Shown here: piece after piece, positions 44,828 through 54,390 of the stretch | Numbering within the stretch: position 1 is the first letter of the stretch | Layout of the letters: each line of letters begins with the position of its first letter | Assembly (NCBI GenBank): GCA_029204225.1 | Contig: CM055102.1 | Coordinates: 45,449,484-45,513,483, forward strand | DNA from: Diphasiastrum complanatum | Taxonomy: Eukaryota; Streptophyta; Lycopodiopsida; Lycopodiales; Lycopodiaceae | Direction of reading: 5' to 3' | DNA: 64,000 bases | Translations under genes and position numbers: made by a program | The notes under the pieces: model-generated | Databases searched by the model: none | Seen by the model: only the letters and a program-made list of their open reading frames with translations | What the model was told of the DNA's origin: nothing

Positions 44828-45140
44828 AAGGGCCGGCTCCGAGGCCCTTCCGCCCGGGAAGGTGATGTGCCCGAGGGCGGATGCCCGAGGGCGCAACATC
44901 CTTCCCCGGACGGAAGGGCCGAGGAGCCGGCCGTTCCGCCGCTTGAATTCATTTTTCACATTTTTTTTTTTGAGGTAAATTTTTTTTACACGGACCTTCC
45001 GGGCGCAAGGTGCATGTAAAAAAAAGTATATTTTTTTACGTGCACCTTTCAAACGGCGGAAGGTGCCTGTAAAAAAATTGTCATAAAAAAAATTTGCCCC
45101 ACAGATTACATTTTGTGAGGACTACCATTTCCTTTGTAAA
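44828..45140. repeat. Dispersed repeat P, copy 3
   Basis: The clearest copy: GGGCCGGCTCCGAGGCCCTT and CCGCCCGGGAAGG, an inverted return (GGAAGGGCCGAGGAGCCGGCC at its core), then CTTGAATTCATTTTT and a palindromic half with ACCTTCCGGGCGCAAGGTGC between T- and A-runs. The two internal palindromes suggest a foldback-type element. Confidence 0.8.
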
Positions 45141-47324
45141 AATTTGATAGGATGTTGCTTGAAGATGGTTAATAATGACTGACCAAGCATGATGTGCAAC
45201 CTTAAAATTGGGGATGTGACAAAGATGACATGTAGCGGCAAAATTTAGATAGATTTGACTAGACATTCATGGTAGAGACACACATTCATTACTAAGTTTT
45301 AACTACACACGCTTTCTAGACATTAGATCAAGTGACATACGATCTAATATGTTACTTTTACACTCTAGAACTTAGCTACACGACTTCTAGAAAATTATAA
45401 AATTTGCACTCAACTAACATCAACACCACTATAAAAATAACTTGGTTCTCAATCAATGCCAACAATCGTAGGTGCCACAAGATTGATGTACAAATCAAAA
45501 CAAAAAACAAAGGAAAAATACAAAAGAGACATCGAGTCTGAACCACTTTTATCTGATCATCAAAAACAAGTTTTTGCCTGACCTAAGACTCATAAGGTAC
45601 AAAAAATCATTGCTTGCAAAAACTAAGTTTCAAAGAAATTTTAAAAATTGATTCAAAAAATGAGATTAAGTTTTTTCTATGATGCAAGGATGCAAAAAAA
45701 TATTATGTGCAACCATTAGGCCAGACTCTCTATCCACCAGTGTTGATCAAATTCATCAAAAAACTGAAAAGGTGCTTGAATGTTTGATTACAGATATAAA
45801 TGTTCAATGACGCAAATGGATCAATCTCACGACGTTCTTCTAGAGCCTTCTGTTTTTCTAACATGGATTTTAAAGGAGACAATGCTACAATCTTGACTTG
45901 ATCAAAAGGCACATTAAGCAAAAATTGAACTCCTTCAAGAGGAAACCATGATGCTGAATTTGAATATCATTTGCCCCACAACAATGTAGTACCAGTTTCA
46001 TTACACCGCTGAAAGCTAATGTCGTTAATATTAGCTATGCAACACTCTGACTCACTAGATGCCTTAATATTATCTCAAAAATCATATGTATATCGAATTA
46101 ATGACACAAACAGTTCTGACGCATATGATCTCTTAAATATTATTTTGAAGCACTGAGAAATAAAATGCCTTCTTGAGTCTAAGCCTTTTACAAAAACAAC
46201 TAAACATTCGATCAATTTGATGGCGAGTGTGGCTGATCAACAAGAATCCTATTTTGATATTCATGAAAATATTTTTATCGACCAAAATACACATATATGC
46301 CAACATAGTCCGGTTCTTATTTTCTCTTGTAGTATTGTCAAGCTGCAAGTGGTGTTTATGAAATTTTTTACCAAATTTGCACATTATTTTGTGTACAATA
46401 CTAATTGTCAAATTTGGATCATTTCTAATATTAGGATTATAATGTCAAAAACTTTAGACTCCAACGTGTCGTTGAAGACAAGTGCTCCAACCATGTGAAC
46501 TTGAATGAAATTGATCTCTTTTCAATTTTTTGGCAATGCACCTAGACAACAATGTATGTTTTTAATCCATGCCATAAATGACGAGGCCCAAATACTTTTG
46601 AGGACAGACGTTTCCTTGAATGTTTCGCAAGCTTTGTCTCTCAAGTGTCTATTGTTCTTTGTGCACTTGGAGGGCTTGCGAAGCATTTACTAGAAACAAC
46701 AAGTCAAATTAGTTTCAAAAATAATTATCATTCTTTAAATATTTAGTAATTGAGCATACAATTTCAAATAATCAATATCATATTTACTTGCTCAATTGGT
46801 TTTCACCTTTTTTTATTTGGAATCTTTGCAAGTTGTTTGGTAGATTTCAAAAGTTCGAACTATCATTCTTAAATTTTTTTAGAAAAATCTTCACTAGACC
46901 AAAATATCTCTTCCAAATCCCAAGGAAATATGAATAACTTAGATGTGGCACACTTTTATTTTGGAAATGTTTTTGTACATCAAGAATATTTTCAATTTGG
47001 TAAAATTGTCAAGAAAGTAAAAATACAAAGAATTTGGCAATTTCTCTTTCGCACATCTATGAAATGCTTTAATTAAGTAGTTACACATTCAAAGCATTTG
47101 GAGATATAGTTTTTCCTTGAAGAGAGCCTTGTAATGTCGATTTTTTTTTTGCAATTTTACATCCATTCTCTAAAGTTTAGAATTTCCAATTGTATGAATG
47201 ACTTGTAAATCTTACGTCCAACTTTTGTTGTGTTCACTCATAAAAAATCATGATTTTAGTCTAAAATTGGTTATTTTAAAAAATATCAAAAGAGATGACT
47301 CTTTTTTATGTCAAAGTCCCAAAG

Positions 47325-47328
<4 letters not shown>
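45141..47328. other. Unassigned AT-rich sequence
   Basis: About 2.2 kb. Frames up to 93 codons (46217-46498 plus, 46133-46411 minus) overlap each other and show no motif. I see no gene. Confidence 0.35.

Positions 47329-47410
<82 letters not shown>
47329..47410. repeat. (TC)n microsatellite
   Basis: 82 bp of uninterrupted TC. Frames reading Ser-Leu or Arg-Glu across it are artefacts. Confidence 0.98.
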
Positions 47411-47414
<4 letters not shown>

Positions 47415-48063
47415 GAATACAAGTTGTGTTTTTGTCCTCCAATAAGAACTTAGTAAAAACTTTCTTCCCTCCCAATAAATTCAAGCAACTCCAGCTGCCA
47501 CACAAATGAGGATACTTAAAAAGCTTTGGGCATCAACAACGTAAGTGGGATCTTCCACACTATTTGAGTCGATATTTAAATAACTCGGATATTGTCCAAC
47601 AACATTTTCGATCCTGCAAGAGATCTACATTCTCACAACATCGATATTTGGAGCTAAATTCCTATAATTTGAACAACAATATATCTACTTGTCCCACTTA
47701 CAAATTAGTAATTTCATTTAGTGCTAGCTAAAGTTAATTGCAAAATGTGTTGCCCCACTTAAAATTAACTCGGACAAGTTAGTTATTGGATTCAATTAGC
47801 ACCAACGTGAACTTGTTTAGTTGCTTAACTATTGTGAAACACTTTCTTTGGGTTTTGACATTCTGCGAGTGAATTTTTTGCGAGTTTCTTTTTTGTCATG
47901 ATTCAACAAAAATACAGCACATGGTGTGCTACCCTTTTTCAGCCACTACTTCAATGTTTATTATTAAGAATGTGGTTTGGTACATAGTAAAAAATCTCAC
48001 AAAGTAAAAAATTCAAATTAAATTATTTTGAAGCCTCCAAACATTTTTTTTGGCCTGGCCCAA
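47411..48063. other. Unassigned sequence before the hairpin
   Basis: No recognised gene or repeat. Confidence 0.35.
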
Positions 48064-48415
48064 CACGTCGGCGTGCTATGTTTGGAGGCTGCAAAAAAAT
48101 TTCTCATTTTATATAGCACGTTGGCGCACACTATGTTTTGGAGACTGCAAAAAATTATCTCATTTTATATAGCACGCCAGCGTGCTATCTTTAAAGGTTG
48201 CAATTTTTTTTATAACTGTTTAACTTAGCACGTCTACTTATTAAGTTTGGAGATTAAAGTAAAACAGCTATAAAAAAAAATTGTAACTTTGAAAGATAGC
48301 ACGCCGGCGTGCTATATTAAATGAGATAATTTTTTGCAACCTCCAAACATAGCACGCCGACGTGCTATATAAAATGACAAAAAAATTTGCAGCCTCCAAA
48401 CATAGCACACCGGCA
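48064..48415. repeat. Long imperfect inverted repeat (foldback hairpin)
   Basis: The left arm (48064-48227) and right arm (48258-48415) pair across a spacer of about 30 bp. Matching blocks in order: GGCGTGCTATGTTTGGAGGC, then TATAGCACG, TTATCTCATTT, TAGCACGCC, GTGCTATCTTT and CAATTTTTTTTATA. The near-palindrome TAGCACGCCGGCGTGCTA recurs within each arm, and one more TGTTTGGAGGCTGCAAAAAA follows at 48420. It is non-coding. A transcript would form a hairpin of about 150 bp with bulges. Confidence 0.85.
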
Positions 48416-48489
48416 TCCTATGTTTGGAGGCTGCAAAAAAAATTTAACTTGAAATTTTTTTTTTTATTGTGTGAGATTTTTAACTATTT

Positions 48490-48722
48490 AGAGGAGTTCT
48501 AAATCCAAAAAAGACCCTTTGTAAAGATTCTTTTATATATTTTTCTCAATTTTTTCTTACACATGGACCAATCAAAACACTCAAATTTGAAATCTATGTA
48601 ACGTAACTTTTTGAGTCTACATTTTGATTCCACACTAAAAATGGCATAGCTTTTTAGTGGTAAGTCCAAATTTAGCGAAATTTGGTGCATTGGAAAGTGC
48701 TCAACAAGGGCTTTTCAATGAT
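48490..48722 (-). repeat. Dispersed repeat Q, copy 2 (inverted)
   Basis: The reverse complement of the repeat at 40150-40371, with a short insertion near 48565. It ends where the RNase H frame of the neighbouring copia element is cut off. Confidence 0.85.
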
Positions 48723-48727
48723 TTTCC

Positions 48728-50480
48728 CTGATCAAGTGATGTGTAGACCAGAGGTTTGTTTCACCTTAAAGACCAGAGGCTCGCTCCTTGTTTTGCCCAA
48801 TTCGTTCAAAAACTGCCTTAGCCAGATTATCTCGTTGTCCATCTTTGCTACTGCAACGTACTCTGCTTCGTAGGATGACTGGGCCACAATGGTCTGCTTC
48901 TTGTTGACCCAGAGAACTGCTGCTCCTGATGTGATGGTGCATCCTCCTGAGACACTTTTACAATCGTCCTTGAGAGATGCCCAGCTAGCATCGTTGTAGG
49001 AAAGTATCCTGAAACCTGCATCACGATAATAACACAACCCGTAATCCCTCATTAATTGAAGATATTGCAAAATGCATTTTGCAATCTTCCAATGTGTCGA
49101 GCCTGGGTTCGTGTAGAATTGGCTCATCCTGAATACTGCATAAGTAGTATCAAGGCGTGTGTTGTCTACAAGGTACGTCAATGATCCAATCGGCTTCCTG
49201 TAAGGTGTGAGCTACATCTGTTCTCTCTCATCCTCGGTCTTCGGACAATTATTATTTGTCAGTACCATCCCTGCGAGCATTGGAGTATTCGCTCCTTTGT
49301 AGTTCAGCATCCCAGGGTGTATCTGGACTGGTGAAGGTATAACTTACCTCTCTCATAGTCTCTTTCAATTTGTAAGCCTAGGTAACACCTGGCTTCTCCC
49401 AGATCCACGATCTCGAAATGTTTCGAGATGTCAGTCTTTACTTCAGCAATTAGCTGCTCACTCCTGCAAAGTATCAGAGTGTCGTCCACATATACAGCCA
49501 CGTTGATGATCTGCCCATCTGTAACTCTGACATATACACTGGAATCAGCCAATAGAGGCTTGAATCCTAATGATTTCAGGGCTTGATCTTTCTTCTTGTA
49601 CCATTGCCGGGCTGATTGCTTCAGACCGTAGATGCTTCTATGCATTCTGCATGCATAATCAGGAAGTGAATTCGAGACATATCCGGGGGGTTGCCATATA
49701 AACCTCTTCGTCTAGTTCGCCATGCAAGAAGGCTGTCTTCTCGTCCACAATGTGGATCCTAAGGTCATAAGCTGCTGCATATGCAAATAACAGACGTAGG
49801 GACAAATGTTTGATGACAGGGGAAAAGGTTTCAGAGTAGTCAATACCGTATCTCTGAGAGAATTTCTTTGCTATCAGTCTTGCCTTGTATTTTATGATGT
49901 TCTCATCTGGTCCGCATTTGAGCTTGAAAACCCATTTGCATTTGACAGTCTTGCGTTTATGTGGTAATGGCTCCAACGTCCATACTTGGTTCTTCCTCAT
50001 GGACTCCATCTCTTCGTTCATGGCTTGGATCCATCTGTCCTTTTTTGGACTTTTAATCACTTGAATGGTCCACAGATGTCAGAATACACTAACTCTAGAA
50101 TCTTAGTCGTTCTGTAGGAGTCGAATGGAGTGTGTGACATCTTTTAAGACTACCACCTTGTCATTTTTCTCCCTCCACTCACGTAGCTCCTTGCCTGATG
50201 TTGTGGGCATCTCTTCTGTGCCATCCACCCAGGAGAATAGTCCTTCACCCTTGAGTATCATTGATGTCTTAACTGTCCAGGCTAGAAAGTTAGATCCCGA
50301 AGAATCAAGAATTGTGCAGATCTTGCTCTGCATGCTGTTGATTGAAGCCACTGCTTCTGGAGTCTGTTCTCTTGTTCAAATGGTTGTTTGTCTGAATGCT
50401 TGGCCTCGTGGATCTTATAGCTTCTTGGCTATGTCAGATTATAACAATAAGTAGGTAGGTAGGTAGGCTCTGATACCACT
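48728..50480 (-). mobile_element. Copia element E, internally deleted
   Basis: On the minus strand: primer-binding site (50478-50466), gag N-terminus (50351-50103: ILDSSGSNFLAWTVKTSMIL and GLFSWVDGTEEMP), then directly RT from about 50060. The rest of gag, protease and integrase are missing. RNase H is truncated at 48732 beside repeat Q, so the 3' LTR is gone as well. Confidence 0.8.
48732..50060 (-). pseudogene. RT and RNase H of copia element E
   Basis: Three long frames. 50060-49659 holds the RT start (QVWTLEPLPHKRKTVKCKWV, YKARLIAKKFSQRYGIDYSE, AFLHGELDEEVYM). 49645-49304 holds HRSIYGLKQSARQWYKK and the polymerase motif VAVYVDDTLILC. 49181-48732 holds RNase H, with ILSYNDASWASLKDDCKSVS and SSYEAEYVAVAKMDNEIIWL. 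Frame breaks near 49650 and 49190-49300 separate them; otherwise decay is modest. The gene ends without the last part of RNase H. Confidence 0.85.
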
Positions 50481-51319
50481 GATGCGAATGGTTTCGTGAT
50501 CGCGAAACTGTCACGAAGGCAAAGCAACCACGATTCTCTTGTGATTTGGATGGAGTTCAGATGTGGTCACTGGACACTGCCAGCTGAATCACTCCTATAG
50601 TCCTCCAGAATGTAGTCAGGCACTACTACGTTTATAAATTTAATGTAGCATTCAACAAATTCAACCAGTGTGCGGAGTTGGAAAATGAATGGAAGAATCA
50701 GACACACGAATAACAGCAGACACATTTGCGTTCAAGATCATACATCATAAATTGACATGTGCACAATGGCTACAAGATCATTAATTGATTTTCTCTAATT
50801 CTTTAAGCATTGCATGTAAATCCACACAGTGCATTGGCATGAGAGAAATACAGTTCTCTCACGAATGGATTTCTCGCTTACTAGCGGACTTGTGGATCTC
50901 TATGGATCTTGATCATAGAACATGTCTCACATGCAGGCGGACTTCTTGTCTGTATTTCGTCTTGATTTCCAGACTGTTTTTTGTATCTGTATATGTGTCA
51001 AGTATCATCCAGCAAGTATATAGTCGTTCTATGTAACGACTGTATCTCTGCTGACGTCATGCCATCAGATCAGATATCTGTACTTCTGGGTACTTGCATG
51101 ATCTTTGCTGGTACTCTTTGGAGCATGAGGGCAGAAAGTCTTTCGCGACGTTTTTCGTGTCGCGTCGTTGGTTTTGTTTCTGTCATCTGACTTTCTCGTG
51201 TTGGACCGCAAAAGATTCTCGTTCGCAAATATTTTGTGTTTGTGTCTTTTCGTCAGCTGTTCGCGAAACTTTCGTGCTTTGTGTCTCTTGACTTTCGTGC
51301 TCGCAAACATCTTCGTCAG
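50480..51319 (-). repeat. Candidate 5' LTR of copia element E
   Basis: Starts (plus) TGATGCGAATGG one base beyond the primer-binding site and could end at CGTCAGACA, giving TG...CA ends on the minus strand and 840 bp. The TCGCGA and TTCGTG words near both ends are shared. There is no second copy to confirm the limits. Confidence 0.45.
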
Positions 51320-52057
51320 ACAGAGGGCTGAAAGCTAGCAGAGCTTTGCAAACAGAATTGTTTTGTTTTTTCATTTGCTTCTCATCTAGTTGGCACTTCA
51401 CGTTCACCTTCTCCTACTCTCTACTCCATTGGGTCCTCCTGTCCAATTCAACATGCTCCAGACTGTTGTAGTCCATTGCATTCATTAACCAAAGAATGCC
51501 AGTTAAATAACTGGCATGAGATACCACTAACATAAGTGCCAATCAGCTAACTTGTAAGTGGGGAAGGCCCATTACCCAGTGACTCACTTTAGCTGAGGTC
51601 TGGAGGGCAATGCCAAGTCTTGGTCTACCTTGAAGCTGTTTTGAAACACACACCGGAGGTAGACCAAGTAGTTAACCTTGCATCTGATGTGGATGTCCAG
51701 TGGCTTCAGCTTCATGTTCTTCTGTACGTATCCCATTGTGCTTCCCTTAGCTCTATTACAAACATTGCAGAATAGCATATACTGACTAACATTGTATTTC
51801 GGTAGGTGCAGCTTTTAGTCTGCTAATCTCGAGGATGTGTGCTTGTCTTAAATCTGCTTTCAGTAAGTTGGATCTTGTGCAATAAACGCTTACTATTGCT
51901 AGAATACCTACCTTAAACACGTCACACAACAAAATGAAGAAGGATGATGATACAACTTTCAACAATAACAAGTAAGGTAACAATGACATAGTAAACTTGT
52001 TGTGCTATATGGAGAAGGAAACAAGGTACATCAAAAGCGAGAGCTAGATCTAAAATG
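51320..52057. other. Unassigned, possibly LTR sequence of copia element F
   Basis: No gene is seen. If the gag-only element at 52058-54162 is nested in the 3' LTR of element F, the right part of this stretch should be the rest of that LTR. I could not confirm it, as the other LTR of F is nearly all lost. Confidence 0.3.
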
Positions 52058-52585
52058 TGATAAAGAAGCAAAATAATAGGGATGTAAACAGAAATTAGCA
52101 ACATACGCAGTTATGTTTAGACATTAACTGATCCCATTCATATTGGACAGTCTTAGTGAAAGAAATAGAACAATCATGACAGCAGAAGGAGCACCCATAA
52201 ATGAAGATGCAAATGCTACAGCAGACTCTGAGAACACTTGCACAAACACTAGCTATCACATAAGAATGGAACACACACAACTTCTAAGCAGTAGCTTTTC
52301 CACACACACTCTTTCCTTTTACACAAGGTGCCCGATCCTCCTTTTATTCTAGTTGCCTCAGCTAAAGCCTACGTTCATGGCTTGATTAAACCTTGTGTGT
52401 TTCCTAATGGTAATTCTTAAAATCAAGTTTGTTTACAACAGGACAGTGGTAGGAGCTGATTTCCAGCTTCGTAGGTGGCTGGTTGTTCCTTAAATCAAGA
52501 TGAAAGGTTGACAAACAGTAGTCAGCTTTTATTCTTCAACATTGTGAAAGGTTGATAGGCAGCAGTCAGCCTTTAATCTTCAACA
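52058..52585 (-). repeat. 3' LTR of the gag-only element
   Basis: 528 bp, minus-strand ends TGTTGAAGATTAAAGG and GCTTCTTTATCA. It aligns along its length with 53629-54162. Confidence 0.9.
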
Positions 52586-52610
52586 CTCTTCCATCAACCT
52601 GAATCCTTGA

Positions 52611-53519
52611 TCATTGTAGGTTCATCCAAAATGAGCTCCTCCATGAAGTTAACCTTCTCCATAAGCTCTTGCGCTTCCACCATTTCCACCATCTGAGCCT
52701 CATCCGCTTCTTCCTCCTCGATCTCGCTTGGACATTGGCTGGCCACATGCCCAAAACCGCTGTAGTTCCAACATTTGATGCCTTTGTGCTTGGATGGGTA
52801 GGTCTTTGAGTGATTCTTACCATCACTCCTTGGCTGATTTCATCTCCTTGCTGCTGGCTTTTGCTTGTTCTTTGCGAAACAAGCCTGCTCAATACTTGAA
52901 AATCCATTTTGCAAGCTAACATTGTTTTCAGGTCAAGCAAAGTGCTGACCACAGAACTCCATGACTCTCCATGCTTGGTAGCAATCAGCATCTCAACTGT
53001 GCTTGCCCATGATTTGGGTAGAGATTTGTATAGCAACTTCTTTTGGCTTTCCTTGAGTGCAGAAGTTTCACTCAGCTCCGCTAATTGGTTGAACAGGTCC
53101 TCCATCTTGGTAAGATGGTCTTGAAGGCTTTCTCCTTCAATGAATTTCAGCTCATCTAGAGCAACTTCCAAGCGCAAGGCATCCATTTCTGATTTCTGCC
53201 CATAAGTGGCTTGCAAGGCTTCCATGAGATCCTTGCTATGAGTCATGTGAGCCTTCATCATGTTTCTCACATTAGGTGCAAGGCATAGGGCGATACATGC
53301 TATGGCTTTGTTGTTCTTCCGTGTCCATTCGATCAGTTCATTCTGATGAGGCTTGCTTGGCTGAGGTCCAAGCACAGGCTTAACTTCTGTTCCATCCACT
53401 ACCTCATACACCATTTCACCTCTGAGATATAGGCACATCATTTGCTTCCATCCATCGAATCCAACTCCATTGAATAGAGCAGGTCTGAGCGATAGAAATG
53501 AAGATCCTACACTTGACAT
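52611..53519 (-). CDS. Copia gag (gag-only element), C-terminus frameshifted
   Basis: A 302-codon frame from ATG 53519. The start is typical of copia gag (LFNGVGFDGWKQMMCLYLRG, VVDGTEVKP). A UBN2-type domain follows (AIACIALCLAPNVRNMMKAH, LRLEVALDELKFIEGESLQD, LLYKSLPKSWASTVEMLI). Near 52790 the frame slips. In another frame the zinc knuckle is readable as CWNYSGFGHVASQC followed by an acidic tail (SEIEEEEADEAQMVEMVEAQ) that ends just before the polypurine tract. The second knuckle cysteine is Tyr (52762-52764). The protein would form virus-like particles if intact; here at least the C-terminal end is spoiled. Confidence 0.75.
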   Translation of the reverse strand: MSSVGSSFLSLRPALFNGVGFDGWKQMMCLYLRGEMVYEVVDGTEVKPVLGPQPSKPHQNELIEWTRKNNKAIACIALCLAPNVRNMMKAHMTHSKDLMEALQATYGQKSEMDALRLEVALDELKFIEGESLQDHLTKMEDLFNQLAELSETSALKESQKKLLYKSLPKSWASTVEMLIATKHGESWSSVVSTLLDLKTMLACKMDFQVLSRLVSQRTSKSQQQGDEISQGVMVRITQRPTHPSTKASNVGTTAVLGMWPANVQARSRRKKRMRLRWWKWWKRKSLWRRLTSWRSSFWMNLQ

Positions 53520-53615
53520 GGCTTTCTCCTTGCACTAAGAGAGGAACTTCAACAAGCACAGAGGGGCACACTCCTCCTCCAGCCACAGACTCTACACTCA
53601 ACCTATCTCTATCTA

Positions 53616-53628
53616 GGCTCTGATACCA
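53616..53628 (-). other. Primer-binding site of the gag-only element
   Basis: TGGTATCAGAGCC on the minus strand, directly adjacent to the LTR end at 53629. Confidence 0.9.
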
Positions 53629-54162
53629 TGATAAAGAAGCAAAATAATATAGATGCAAACAAAAAATCAGCAGCATACATATGTATGTTTAGACATTAAC
53701 TGAGCCCATTCACGTTGGACAATCTTATTAAAAGAAACATAACAATCATGACAGCAGAAGGAGCGCCCATAAAGGAATATGCAAACACTACAGCAGACTC
53801 TGAGAACACTTGCACAAACACTAGCTATCACATAAGAATGGAACACACACAACTTCTAAGCAGTAGCTTTCCCACATGCACTCTTTCCTTTTACACAAAG
53901 TGCCCAATCGTCGCACCTCCTTTTATTCTAGTTGCCTCAGCTAAAGCCTAAGTTCATGGCTTGATAACACTTATCACTACCTAATGGTAATTCCTAAAAT
54001 CAAGTTTGTTTACAACAGGACAGTGGTAGGAGCTTATTTCCAACTTCGTAGGTGGCTGGTTGTTCCCTAAATCAAGGTGAAAGTTTGACAAACAGTAGTC
54101 AACTTTTAATCTTCAACATGGTGAAAGGTTGACAGGCAGCAGTCAGCCTTTAATCTTCAACA
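53629..54162 (-). repeat. 5' LTR of the gag-only element
   Basis: 534 bp, same ends as 52058-52585, with scattered substitutions and small indels (for example an extra TCGCAC near 53909). Confidence 0.9.
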
Positions 54163-54374
54163 AAATTTTGGAGATAGAACTGCTACACTAAATGATTCTA
54201 TGTACTACTTTTGGGGTATCAGTGTGTAATGCCAAGAAAACTGCTCCACATGGTTACTGATCCCATTTCAAGATTCTACAGAGTTTCTATGACCATCGGC
54301 TAACTAACTAACTAACCACTTAACCAGAGTTAACCAGCAGTGAAGTGTTGTGGAACACTATGTGGTTCTTCAAC
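54163..54374 (-). repeat. Start of the 3' LTR of copia element F
   Basis: Minus-strand TGAGGGGGAG (polypurine tract) is followed by TGTTGAAGAACCACATAGTG at 54374. It runs to 54163, where the gag-only element begins. A GCTAACTAACTAACTAACC short repeat stands at about 54299-54317. The start also occurs at 58702-58722. Confidence 0.7.
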
Positions 54375-54390
54375 ACTCCCCCTCAACACT

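Larger units (their letters stand above)
52058..54162 (-). mobile_element. Gag-only two-LTR copia retrotransposon
   Basis: 5' LTR 53629-54162, primer-binding site 53616-53628, gag 53519-52611, polypurine tract (GATGGAAGAG, ending at 52586) and 3' LTR 52058-52585. There is no protease, integrase, RT or RNase H, and only about 1 kb between the LTRs. Flanking bases AAATG and AAATT give a 4-of-5 match for a target duplication. The LTRs differ at many sites and by small indels, so it is old. It must have moved using the enzymes of another element. Confidence 0.88.

Noticed and set aside
46133-46498. Overlapping plus and minus frames of about 92 codons
   Set aside because: Opposite-strand overlap without motifs in AT-rich sequence; neither can be supported.
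47198-47505. Frames reading Ser-Leu or Arg-Glu repeats
   Set aside because: Produced entirely by the (TC)n microsatellite.
50480-51319. Definite LTR call for copia element E
   Set aside because: Only one copy is present, so ends and length cannot be verified; kept as a candidate only.
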